In this document: in pieces, positions 1 to 7,750 of the stretch
How positions within the stretch are numbered: the stretch's first letter is position 1
Layout: each line of letters starts with the position of its first letter
Source of the DNA: HGM13006 sp964514175
GTDB lineage: Bacteria > Bacillota > Clostridia > Oscillospirales > Oscillospiraceae
Assembly: GCA_964514175.1 (NCBI GenBank)
Contig: CAZEPQ010000049.1
Location: forward strand, 1-12,501
Direction: 5' to 3'
Length of the DNA stretch: 12,501 nucleotides
Notes under the pieces: generated by a model
Told to the model about the DNA's origin: nothing
What the model saw: the letters and a program-made list of their open reading frames with translations, nothing else
Database searches by the model: none
Position numbers and translations under genes: made by a program

Positions 1-2511
1 TCTCTGAGCTTCGCCGCCGGACAGGGTGGTGGAGGATTGGCCCAGCTTGATATAGCCCAGGCCCACTTGACACATGGCTTCCACCTTTCGGCGAATTCGG
101 GGCAGATTTTCAAAGAATTCCAGGGCTTCGTCTGCGGTCATGCCCAATACATCCGCAATGGATTTTCCCTTGTAGGTGACCTCCAGCGTCTCACGGTTGT
201 ACCGCTTGCCTTTACACACGTCACAGGGAACGTAAATGTCCGGCAGGAAGTGCATTTCGATCTTCACCAGGCCGTCGCCTTGGCAGGCCTCACAGCGGCC
301 GCCCTTCACATTGAAGGAGAATCGACCGGCGCCGTAGCCCTTGGCCTTGGCCTCGGCAGTGGAGGCGAACAGATCACGAATGTCTCCAAACAGGCCCGTA
401 TAGGTAGCAGGATTGGAACGGGGGGTGCGCCCGATGGGGCTCTGGTCGATGCCGATGACCTTGTCCAGCAGTTTGATACCTTCGCTGCGGTCATGGGTGC
501 CGCATTTGGTCCGGCTGCGGTTCAGTTCCGCTGCCAGCTTTTTATAGATGATCTCATTCACCAGGGAGGACTTGCCGGAGCCGGAAACGCCGGTAACCAC
601 CGTCAGGGTTCCCAAGGGAATGGAAACGTCAATGTGCTTTAGATTATTTTCGGCACAGCCATAGAATTTCAGTTCCTTGCCGTTGCCCTTTCTGCGCTTT
701 GCGGGAATGGGCACTTTTTTCACCCCGGAGAGATACTGCCCGGTAATGGACTGCTTGCAGTCCATGATATCCTGTAGAGAACCCGCTGTCACGATCTCGC
801 CGCCGTGAATGCCGGCGCCGGGGCCAACGTCTACAATGTAGTCCGCTGCCCGCATGGTGTCCTCGTCGTGCTCCACCACGATCAGGGTGTTGCCCAGATT
901 CACCATTTCACGAAGGGTGCCCAGAAGCTTGCCGTTGTCCCGCTGATGGAGGCCGATGGAGGGCTCGTCCAGAATATAGAGGACGCCCATCAGAGAGGAA
1001 CCAATCTGGGTAGCCAGACGGATCCGCTGGCTCTCGCCGCCGGACAGGGTGCCCGCAGTGCGGCTCAGGGTCAGGTATTCCAGACCTACGCTCTTCAGGA
1101 AGTTCAGCCGGGATTTGATCTCCCGCAGAATCTGATCCGCAATGACTTTTTCGGAACCCTGAAGCTCCAAATGCTCGATGAAGTCCAGCTCCTCGTTGAC
1201 AGACAGCTTGCAGAAGTCCATGATGTTCAGATCGCCCACGGTGACTGCCAGAACAATGGGGCTCAGCCGATCACCGTGGCAGTCTGGGCAGGGATGATCG
1301 CTCATGCACTCCTCCAGCTCCCGGCGCATGGCATCGGACTGGGTTTCCCGGTAGCGGCGGGACAAATTGTTGACAATGCCCTCGAAGGCCTGTTCCAGGG
1401 TGCCCCGACCGTTGCCCCGCTCATATTGGAGCTTTAGTTTTTCTCCCTTTGTGCCGTATAGCAGGGCATCAATGGCGGCATCAGACATCTTTTCAAGAGG
1501 GGTGTCCAGGGAGAAGTGATACTTCCGGCCCAGAGCCTCGTAGTACATGCGGCTGATGGTGTCATTTTTGGCATTGCCCCAGCCTGTGGCAATAATGCCG
1601 CCCTCCAAAATGGAGAGGCTTCGGTTGGGCATAATAAGATCCGGGTCCACCTTGAGCTGATAGCCCAAGCCGCTGCACGTGGGGCAGGCACCGTAGGGAT
1701 TGTTGAAAGAGAACATGCGGGGTTCCAGCTCGGGCATGGAAATGCCGCAGTCCTCGCAGGCGTAGTTCTGGGAGAAGGAAAGCTCCTGTTCCTCACGGAT
1801 CAGATGGATGATGACCAGCCCGTCGGAAAGGCTCAGGGCGGTCTCGATGGAGTCCGTCAGACGCCGTAGAATGTCCGGCTTCATAATGAGCCGGTCCACC
1901 ACGATCTCAATGTTGTGCTTTTTGTTTTTTGCCAGAGTAATTTCCTCAGACAGATCATAGTTGATGCCGTCCACCCGGACACGGACGAAGCCACTTTTCT
2001 TGGCATCGGCGAACACCTTCTGATGCTCGCCCTTTTTGCCCCGGATCACGGGGGAAAGAACCTGAAAGCGGGTGCCTTCCTCCAGGGCCATGACATGATC
2101 CACGATTTGATCCACGCTCTGACGGCGGATCTCCTTGCCGCATTTTGGGCAGTGCGGCACACCCACCCGGGCCCACAGCAGACGGAGATAGTCATAGATC
2201 TCCGTTACGGTGCCCACGGTGGAGCGGGGGTTTCGGGAGGTGGTTTTCTGGTCGATGGAAATGGCGGGGGAGAGGCCCTCAATGGCGTCCACGTCGGGCT
2301 TGTCCATCTGGCCCAGGAACTGCCGCGCATAGGAGGACAGGGACTCCACATACCGCCTTTGGCCTTCGGCATAGATGGTGTCAAAGGCCAGTGAGGACTT
2401 GCCGGAGCCGGAGAGTCCGGTGAAAACCACCAGCTTGTCCCGGGGGATAGTCAGTGTGACATTTTTTAAGTTGTTTTCCCGTGCGCCTTTGACGACGATT
2501 TTATCCTGCAT
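1..2511 (-). CDS. uvrA: UvrABC excinuclease subunit A, ABC-type DNA damage sensor (3' end cut off by window edge)
   Basis: UvrA is the DNA damage-recognition ATPase of nucleotide excision repair. It loads UvrB onto lesions in the cytoplasm. Translating the minus strand from the ATG at 2511 gives 837 codons in frame to the window edge. The start reads MQDKIVVKGARENNLKNV and is preceded by AGGAG (2521-2525), nine bases upstream. Visible landmarks are the first Walker A GLSGSGKSS near residues 31-39, a first zinc module with CEDC and CPTC near 250-280, the ABC signature LSGGESQR near 486-493 followed by ILDEPSIGLH, a second Walker A GVSGSGKSS near 643-652, a second zinc module with CEAC and CDVC near 740-765, and a second signature LSGGEAQR that ends at the edge. 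Family members have about 940 residues, so roughly 100 C-terminal residues, including the second Walker B, lie outside the window. It is the last visible gene of the unit behind uvrB and the CapA-like gene. No frameshift was seen in the parts translated. Confidence 0.97.
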   Translation of the reverse strand, partial: MQDKIVVKGARENNLKNVTLTIPRDKLVVFTGLSGSGKSSLAFDTIYAEGQRRYVESLSSYARQFLGQMDKPDVDAIEGLSPAISIDQKTTSRNPRSTVGTVTEIYDYLRLLWARVGVPHCPKCGKEIRRQSVDQIVDHVMALEEGTRFQVLSPVIRGKKGEHQKVFADAKKSGFVRVRVDGINYDLSEEITLAKNKKHNIEIVVDRLIMKPDILRRLTDSIETALSLSDGLVIIHLIREEQELSFSQNYACEDCGISMPELEPRMFSFNNPYGACPTCSGLGYQLKVDPDLIMPNRSLSILEGGIIATGWGNAKNDTISRMYYEALGRKYHFSLDTPLEKMSDAAIDALLYGTKGEKLKLQYERGNGRGTLEQAFEGIVNNLSRRYRETQSDAMRRELEECMSDHPCPDCHGDRLSPIVLAVTVGDLNIMDFCKLSVNEELDFIEHLELQGSEKVIADQILREIKSRLNFLKSVGLEYLTLSRTAGTLSGGESQRIRLATQIGSSLMGVLYILDEPSIGLHQRDNGKLLGTLREMVNLGNTLIVVEHDEDTMRAADYIVDVGPGAGIHGGEIVTAGSLQDIMDCKQSITGQYLSGVKKVPIPAKRRKGNGKELKFYGCAENNLKHIDVSIPLGTLTVVTGVSGSGKSSLVNEIIYKKLAAELNRSRTKCGTHDRSEGIKLLDKVIGIDQSPIGRTPRSNPATYTGLFGDIRDLFASTAEAKAKGYGAGRFSFNVKGGRCEACQGDGLVKIEMHFLPDIYVPCDVCKGKRYNRETLEVTYKGKSIADVLGMTADEALEFFENLPRIRRKVEAMCQVGLGYIKLGQSSTTLSGGEAQR

Positions 2512-2538
2512 ATTCTTCAGCTCCTGTTTTCGTTGGAG

Positions 2539-2561
2539 AAAGCCGCCATAAGAGCGGCTTT
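2539..2561 (-). terminator. Perfect 8-bp hairpin between the capA-like gene and uvrA (weak terminator or attenuator candidate)
   Basis: The arms AAAGCCGC (2539-2546) and GCGGCTTT (2554-2561) pair perfectly around a 7-base loop, starting 3 bases after the capA-like stop codon. On the minus-strand transcript the stem is followed by CTCC rather than a run of U, so it is a poor intrinsic terminator. It could partly uncouple uvrA from upstream transcription or protect the 3' end of an upstream message. It lies about 13 bases upstream of the uvrA ribosome binding site. Function is inferred; only the pairing is seen. Confidence 0.35.
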
Positions 2562-2564
2562 GGG

Positions 2565-3770
2565 TTACTCCGCTTCCTGCACGATGCCACCGTCCAGTTC
2601 TCCACTGAGGGCGTAGACCTTGTCCAGCACCCGCTGGGCCTCGTCACCTGTGAGAGGTGTGGGACAGTAATCGTTGGTGGCAGTGCTGGCCACAGAGCAG
2701 GGGATGATGTAGTAATTCTCAGTGGTCACGGTATCCTTGTTCAGAGAAAGCTCCACCTGAAAGATCATGGTATCCATATCCTTGACGCTGGTTTCCGCAC
2801 CATAGAGGAAGGACCCCAGAGAATAGCATATGTATTTTCCCTGATAGCATTCAATGCCCTGCAAAATGCCGGCATGATGACCGATGACCAGATCGGCTCC
2901 GGCATCAACTGCGGCATGGGCCAGAGACACAGTGGCGTCATCCGGGGCAGAGGCGCCCTCTTCGCCCCAGTGGAAGGAGGCAATGATGATCTGTGCGCCG
3001 TCGTCCCGCAGAGACTGGATGTCCTCATTCAGGGCTTCCAGTGCGCCGGAAGAACCCAGGTCCGTCTCATCCACGCCTAAAAAGCCCACCTGGATGCCAT
3101 CGGCTTCCAGAATTTTTGTGTAGCCGTTGCCGAAACGGAAAATATCGGCGTTGTCCAGATTTGCCAGAGTGTCCACATGTCCCTCGTCACCGTAGTCGTG
3201 GGCATGGTCGTTGGCAATGTTCACAGCATCGATGCCGCCGGAGGTCAGTATCTCAACATAGGAGGGGTCGCCCTGAAAGGTTCTGGACTTTTCCACACGG
3301 TTGGTGGAGGTGGCCAGGGAACATTCCAGATTGGCAATCGTCAAATCGTCCCCCTCAAAGATCGATTTGACGTTCTCAAAAAAATAGGATGCACCATTGA
3401 GCTCATAGCAACGCTCGAAAGGAAAGGCGTCTTCACAGCCTTCGTAGCTGGCAAGAATGCAGTCACCCACAAAACTTAGGGTGATGGTATTATCTCCGCT
3501 GACCGGGTCAGGCGCGGCAGAAACGTCCAGAGGGATTTCCTCAGTCTCGGCCTCTGCCTCCAGAAGCTGGGCTGCCTGAGCGGCCTTTTTCGCTGCGAGC
3601 TGGGCAGCAAGATCCTCAATGGCCTTTCTGGTGCTGCAGCTCTGGATCAGAGAGATCAGACTCAGCAGAATGGCAAGCAAGATGGCGGCGGTTCGGATGG
3701 TCCGCTGCCGCTTGGCGAGCTTCAGGCGCTCTGCCTTTCTTTCTTCCGGGGTCTTGAACTGGTTGTCCAT
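2565..3770 (-). CDS. CapA-like (PGA_cap) metallophosphatase-fold protein with N-terminal membrane anchor
   Basis: This 401-residue protein has a basic N-terminus, one hydrophobic segment at about residues 29-43, then an Ala/Glu/Lys-rich linker (about 48-80) and a CapA/poly-gamma-glutamate synthesis-type domain (about 95-330). It is therefore probably membrane-tethered with the domain outside the cell. C45 in LIQSC could be a lipidated cysteine, but the lipobox is not canonical. Domain motifs are FVGDCIL (100-106), ANLE (146-149), IANDHAHDYG (185-194), FHWGEE (266-271) and IGHHAGILQGIE (296-307). Family versions of these motifs normally read NNH, HPH and LGNF; here they read NDH, HAG and LGSF, so some metal ligands are changed. 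The start is supported by AGGAAGGAA ahead of the ATG. It sits 19 bp after uvrB and 53 bp before uvrA. CapA proteins are linked to polyglutamate export or envelope chemistry, but many are of unknown role, and nothing visible ties this one to DNA repair. Confidence 0.85.
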   Translation of the reverse strand: MDNQFKTPEERKAERLKLAKRQRTIRTAAILLAILLSLISLIQSCSTRKAIEDLAAQLAAKKAAQAAQLLEAEAETEEIPLDVSAAPDPVSGDNTITLSFVGDCILASYEGCEDAFPFERCYELNGASYFFENVKSIFEGDDLTIANLECSLATSTNRVEKSRTFQGDPSYVEILTSGGIDAVNIANDHAHDYGDEGHVDTLANLDNADIFRFGNGYTKILEADGIQVGFLGVDETDLGSSGALEALNEDIQSLRDDGAQIIIASFHWGEEGASAPDDATVSLAHAAVDAGADLVIGHHAGILQGIECYQGKYICYSLGSFLYGAETSVKDMDTMIFQVELSLNKDTVTTENYYIIPCSVASTATNDYCPTPLTGDEAQRVLDKVYALSGELDGGIVQEAE

Positions 3771-3789
3771 AGGTTTGTTTCCTTCCTAA

Positions 3790-5745
3790 TTAAGATTGGC
3801 CGCGAAGCTGAATGATCTGATCCCGCAGAACTGCGGCATATTCGAACTCCATCATCTTTGCGGCCTTCCGCATTTCCTTTTCCAGACGATTTATCTCCGC
3901 CTCACGTTCGTTCTTGGTGAGCTTCCGCCCGTCACGCTCCACGTCCACAGTCCGGGATATTTCAATGAGTTCCCGAATGGACTTAATGATGGTTTTGGGG
4001 ATAATGCCGTTTTTCTCGTTGTAGGCCTGCTGGAGAGTTCTCCGGCGTTCTGTTTCCTTGATGGCATAGTCCATGGCGGCGGTGATGCGGTCGGCGTACA
4101 TGATGACCTTGCCGTCGGCATTACGGGCGGCACGGCCAATGGTCTGGATCAGGCTGGTGGGACTGCGGAGGAAGCCCTCCTTGTCCGCATCCAAAATGGC
4201 CACCAAAGCTACCTCCGGCAGGTCCAGTCCTTCCCGGAGCAGGTTGATGCCCACCAAGACGTCAAATTTCTGCATACGCAGATCCCGGATGATCTCCTGA
4301 CGCTCCATGGTGTCTACATCGGAGTGCATGTAGCGGACCCGAATGCCGGACTTTGTCAGATAGTCGGTGAGATCCTCCGCCATTTTCTTGGTGAGGGTGG
4401 TGACCAGTGTACGGTAATTGTGGGCGGCGAGGGTGTTGATCTCGCCGATCAGGTCATCGATCTGGCCCTCCACAGGGCGAACCTCCACCACCGGGTCCAG
4501 CAGGCCCGTGGGGCGGATGAGCTGCTCCGCCACCTGCCCGGCACGGCTCAGCTCGTATTCCGCTGGCGTGGCGGAAACATAGATGACCTGATTTGTTTTT
4601 TTCTGAAATTCCTCGAATTTCAGAGGGCGGTTGTCGTAGGCAGAGGGGAGACGGAAACCATACTCCACCAAGGCGGTTTTTCTGGCTCTGTCGCCGTTGT
4701 ACATGGCCCTGACCTGAGGCAGGGTCACATGGCTCTCGTCCACGAACAGCAAAAAGTCGTCGGGGAAATAATCCATCAGGGTCATGGGGGGAGAGCCCGC
4801 AGGCCGTCCGCTGATGACCCGGGAGTAGTTTTCGATGCCGCTGCAGAAGCCCAGTTCGTTCATCATTTCGATGTCGTACATGGTTCTCTGATGGATGCGC
4901 TGGGCCTCCAGAAGCTTCTCGTGCTCCCGGAACCAGACCTCCCGATCCATCATCTCCTGCTCGATCTCCTTGGTAGCCCGCTGCATCTTTTCCCTGGTGG
5001 TGACGTAGTGGCTGGCGGGATAGATGGCGCAGTGGGTAAGGCCCCGTTCCACCGCTCCCGTCAGGGGATTAAACTCGGAAATACGATCAACTTCATCACC
5101 AAAGAACTCAATGCGGATGGCTCGATTGGTCCAGCCCGCCGGGAAGACCTCTACGGTGTCGCCACGGACCCGGAAGGTGTTTCGGATAAAATTGATGTCA
5201 TTCCGCTCGTAGCGAATGTCGATCAGGCTGCGAAGCAGGCTGTCCCGTTCCCAAACCTGGCCCTGACGGACAGAGACCACCATGGATTTATAGTCCTCAG
5301 GATCGCCCAAACCGTAGATACAACTGACAGAGGATACCACGATCACGTCCCGCCGCTCCAAGAGGGATGCGGTGGCGGAGTTTCTTAGACGGTCGATCTC
5401 ATCGTTGGTGGCGGAGTCCTTTTCGATGTAGGTGTCCGTGTGGGCGATGTAGGCCTCAGGCTGATAGTAGTCGTAGTAGGAAACGAAGTATTCCACGGCG
5501 TTTTCCGGGAAAAACTCCTTAAACTCGGAGCAAAGCTGGGCTGCCAGGGTCTTGTTATGGGCCAAAACCAGGGTGGGCTTATTCATCTTGGCGATAATAT
5601 TGGCCATGGTAAAGGTTTTACCGGAACCGGTAACGCCCAGAAGCACCTGTTCATCCAGGCCGTTTTGCAGGCCCGTAACCAGGGCGTCGATGGCTTCCGG
5701 TTGATCACCGGAGGGCTGAAAATCAGAAACAAGCTTAAAATCCAT
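3790..5745 (-). CDS. uvrB: UvrABC excinuclease subunit B, damage-verifying helicase-like ATPase
   Basis: UvrB receives damaged DNA from UvrA, inserts its beta-hairpin to verify the lesion and recruits UvrC for incision. The 651-residue product matches the family length (about 660). Visible parts are Walker A GVTGSGKT (37-44), the tyrosine-rich beta-hairpin region beginning YYDYYQPEAYIAHTDTYIEKD (about 90-110), the DESH box (336-339), helicase motif QTIGRAARN (534-542) and a C-terminal UVR motif (about 614-648) that contacts UvrA/UvrC. I chose the ATG at 5745 (MDFKLVSDFQPSGDQPEAID). An in-frame ATG at 5826 would add 27 residues with no family counterpart, and it lies in the spacer upstream of a good -10 element, so it is unlikely to be transcribed. 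The purine-rich GGAAAGGGGG lies upstream of the chosen start. It is the first gene of the unit. Confidence 0.97.
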   Translation of the reverse strand: MDFKLVSDFQPSGDQPEAIDALVTGLQNGLDEQVLLGVTGSGKTFTMANIIAKMNKPTLVLAHNKTLAAQLCSEFKEFFPENAVEYFVSYYDYYQPEAYIAHTDTYIEKDSATNDEIDRLRNSATASLLERRDVIVVSSVSCIYGLGDPEDYKSMVVSVRQGQVWERDSLLRSLIDIRYERNDINFIRNTFRVRGDTVEVFPAGWTNRAIRIEFFGDEVDRISEFNPLTGAVERGLTHCAIYPASHYVTTREKMQRATKEIEQEMMDREVWFREHEKLLEAQRIHQRTMYDIEMMNELGFCSGIENYSRVISGRPAGSPPMTLMDYFPDDFLLFVDESHVTLPQVRAMYNGDRARKTALVEYGFRLPSAYDNRPLKFEEFQKKTNQVIYVSATPAEYELSRAGQVAEQLIRPTGLLDPVVEVRPVEGQIDDLIGEINTLAAHNYRTLVTTLTKKMAEDLTDYLTKSGIRVRYMHSDVDTMERQEIIRDLRMQKFDVLVGINLLREGLDLPEVALVAILDADKEGFLRSPTSLIQTIGRAARNADGKVIMYADRITAAMDYAIKETERRRTLQQAYNEKNGIIPKTIIKSIRELIEISRTVDVERDGRKLTKNEREAEINRLEKEMRKAAKMMEFEYAAVLRDQIIQLRGQS

Positions 5746-5814
5746 GGACCAAGCCCCCTTTCCTTGGACGAAAAAACAAAAATAAATATGGTTTTTTGGA
5801 ATTATCAATATATA

Positions 5815-5843
5815 ATTATACCACACATATGCAAAAACTACAA
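5815..5843 (-). promoter_or_regulatory. Extended -10 promoter of the uvrB unit
   Basis: On the minus strand the -10 is a perfect TATAAT (5820 down to 5815) with the extended -10 dinucleotide TG one base upstream (5823-5822). A weak -35, TTGTAG (5843-5838), is spaced by 17 bases. Transcription should begin near 5808, giving a leader of about 60 bases before the uvrB start at 5745. The surrounding region is the most AT-rich part of the window. I saw no GAAC-N4-GTTC type LexA box here, so SOS control is not evident. Confidence 0.75.
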
Positions 5844-5850
5844 GATGCTG

Positions 5851-5871
5851 ACAAGGGGGAAAATTCCTTGT
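5851..5871. repeat. Short inverted repeat just upstream of the uvrB -35 (possible operator)
   Basis: ACAAGG (5851-5856) and CCTTGT (5866-5871) form a perfect 6-bp inverted repeat with a 9-base spacer, and its edge is 7 bases from the -35 of the uvrB promoter. Position and symmetry fit a protein-binding site, but there is no match to a binding motif I recognise and such repeats arise by chance. It is not followed by a T-run on either strand, so it is not a terminator. Confidence 0.3.
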
Positions 5872-5929
5872 GTTTTCAGGTTTTTCAGCGGGAAATGGGG
5901 AATCCGGCGGAGGGGAGATAAAACCGGGG

Positions 5930-5983
5930 TTGGCTCATTTTCTGTGCTTTAGATACTACAGAGAATGAGCCAACTCCGTTGGC
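5930..5983. repeat. 16-bp-stem hairpin with an alternative overlapping stem behind the methionine operon
   Basis: TTGGCTCATTTTCTGT (5930-5945) pairs with ACAGAGAATGAGCCAA (5958-5973) at 15 of 16 positions, and the odd pair is a G-T wobble on one strand. The loop has 12 bases. The proximal arm can alternatively form a 5-bp stem: GCCAA at 5969-5973 with TTGGC at 5979-5983. It begins 3-15 bases after the yitJ-like stop at 5986, on the minus strand. After the main stem the minus transcript reads CCCCGGTTTT, so it lacks an immediate U-run. The most likely role is 3'-end formation or stabilisation of the metH-yitJ message. The rest of the 240-base gap (5746-5985) holds the uvrB promoter and leader and no gene that I can support. 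Confidence 0.55.
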
Positions 5984-5985
5984 CT

Positions 5986-7740
5986 TTATGTAGTTTCCCG
6001 AATGGCCTGCATGATCCTGACCATCAGACCAGTACGGCCAAAGGGGGTCATAAGATAGAAGCCGTCCACATAGGGGGCAATCTCCTTTGCAACGGCAGCG
6101 GAGATCTTCACTGCCAAGGATTCCCCTTCCTCCCGGTCCAGGCCCCCGTACATTTCCACAATTTTCTCATCCACGGTGATGCCGGAGACCTCGGAGTTCA
6201 TAAACAGGGCGTTCCGCTGGCTCACCACGGGGATAATGCCGCCCAGAATTTTGCCGGAAAGAGTCTGACGGGCCAGTTTCAGGTTTTCCAGGGCTGCCTC
6301 CGTCAGTACGGGTTGGGTCAGGAAACCGCAAATCCCGTTTTCTTCCTTCTGCTTTGCCAGATCCAATTGCACATGGAAGTTCCGGGCGTTCAGATTCAAT
6401 GCGCCGAAAACCCGGAAGGGGGTGGGCAGGGTGGTCTCGCCCAAACCGGTGATGTACCGAGCCAGCATACGGGAATTGAAGTTGTAGACGCTTTTTACCT
6501 CGTCACGGCTGGCGGTGGGGATGGGGTCACCGGTGACCACCAGCACATTGTGGACGTCCTCGGCGCACAGCCCCAGTAGCAGGGCCTTGGTGGCGTTAAG
6601 ATTTCGGTCACGGCAGGTCATGTGGGGCAGAGCCTGAATGCCCAGCTCCCGGCGGAGCTTGCAGGAGAGCAGAGAGGAATCCATTCTGGCCCGTGCAATG
6701 GGGCAGTCGGCAATGGTGATGATGGCCGCGCCGTTTTCATGGAGCTCCTTGGAACCCCGTATAAATTTTGTTACATCCGTGCCCTCGGGGGGATCCAGTT
6801 CTACGGCAAAGGGCTTCTGATTTTCGTCGCATAGGGCTTCCCAGAAGGGATTTTCCTCGGCTTTTTCTGCCTTTTTCGGTTTTTCTGTCAGGGTGATGGT
6901 CTTAAATTCGCCGGAGGCCAGGGCTTTGGTGGCGGAGGCCAGATGTTCCGGGGTGGTGCCGCAGCAGCCGCCCAGGATCTTTGCGCCCAAAGCAGCCAGA
7001 CGGACAAGCTGGGAGGCAAAGTAGTCGGGGGCGCCGTCGTAGACCGTGCGGTCCTTCTGCACCGTGGGATAGCCTGCGTTGGGCATTATGGACAGGGGCT
7101 TTTCCACCGGGCCAAGGGCCGCCACTAGGTCGGTCATGTGCTTTGCGCTGGTGACACAGTTCAGGCCCAGGGCATCAACGTTGGGGTCCCTTTCCATTTT
7201 TGAAATCAGATCTCCGCAGGGCAGACCGTCCCGGGTGAAGCCGTCCGGCAGGGCGGCGAAGGATACGATAATAAAGGCGCTGGGGCACTTTTCCTTGATG
7301 TATCCTGCGATTTCGGAGAGGGCTGTATTCCGGCTGTGGGTCTCAAAGAGGAAGTTTTCTGCCCCCAGACTGAGGAATTGGTCGATCACAAAGCGGTATT
7401 CTTCAAACAGGTCCCCCGGGCCATCCAGACAGATGGGGCCAATATCCGCAAAGACAAAGGCGTTCCCGGCGGCCTCCGCTGCCAGGGCCCAGCCCGCGGC
7501 AAGGACCTGCTTGCAAGTCTCTTCCCCCAGGGTGACCCGGTTTGCGTTGAAGGTATTGGTCTTAATGGCGGTGCAGCCCGCGGCCAAATACTCCCTGTGG
7601 ATCTGGGAAACCAGCTCCGGGGCTTCCAGATTGGCCTTTTCGCAGCCTGAGCCTAGCCGACGGTCCTTGCCCGGCAGATAGGTGCCCATGGCGCCGTCAA
7701 AGAGCAGAATGTTGCTCTCTAAGTAATTATGTAAACTCAT
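5986..7740 (-). CDS. yitJ: Bifunctional homocysteine S-methyltransferase / methylenetetrahydrofolate reductase (YitJ-type)
   Basis: This 584-residue fusion resembles Bacillus YitJ. The N-terminal homocysteine methyltransferase domain (about 1-275) has LFDGAMGTYL (13-22) and the three zinc-binding cysteines C195 (LGLNC) and C259/C260 (GGCCGTTPEH). A Lys/Glu-rich linker (about 286-298) leads to a methylenetetrahydrofolate reductase domain (about 308-584) with FAVELDPPEG, PHMTCRDRN (372-380), VVTGDP (401-406) and a GFLTQPV strand. The second half reduces 5,10-methylene-THF to 5-methyl-THF; the first half has the machinery to methylate homocysteine. I chose the ATG at 7740 because it directly precedes the conserved start MSLHNYLESN. 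An in-frame upstream ATG at 7809 would read into the end of metH. The ribosome binding site GAGGGA overlaps the metH stop codon, and only 10 bases separate the genes, so translation is probably coupled to metH. Confidence 0.93.
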   Translation of the reverse strand: MSLHNYLESNILLFDGAMGTYLPGKDRRLGSGCEKANLEAPELVSQIHREYLAAGCTAIKTNTFNANRVTLGEETCKQVLAAGWALAAEAAGNAFVFADIGPICLDGPGDLFEEYRFVIDQFLSLGAENFLFETHSRNTALSEIAGYIKEKCPSAFIIVSFAALPDGFTRDGLPCGDLISKMERDPNVDALGLNCVTSAKHMTDLVAALGPVEKPLSIMPNAGYPTVQKDRTVYDGAPDYFASQLVRLAALGAKILGGCCGTTPEHLASATKALASGEFKTITLTEKPKKAEKAEENPFWEALCDENQKPFAVELDPPEGTDVTKFIRGSKELHENGAAIITIADCPIARARMDSSLLSCKLRRELGIQALPHMTCRDRNLNATKALLLGLCAEDVHNVLVVTGDPIPTASRDEVKSVYNFNSRMLARYITGLGETTLPTPFRVFGALNLNARNFHVQLDLAKQKEENGICGFLTQPVLTEAALENLKLARQTLSGKILGGIIPVVSQRNALFMNSEVSGITVDEKIVEMYGGLDREEGESLAVKISAAVAKEIAPYVDGFYLMTPFGRTGLMVRIMQAIRETT

Positions 7741-7750
7741 TGTTGATCCC

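Noticed and set aside
37..2423. Several plus-strand open frames of 90-210 codons at the left end
   Set aside because: All lie opposite the continuous UvrA frame, which carries both Walker A motifs, both zinc modules and both signatures.
3796..5388. A 530-codon plus-strand open frame opposite uvrB
   Set aside because: It is the shadow of a certain UvrB reading frame, with low-complexity His/Gly/Val-rich translation and no motif.
5746..5826. A 27-residue N-terminal extension of UvrB from the ATG at 5826
   Set aside because: It has no counterpart in the family, overlaps the promoter elements and has no ribosome binding site.
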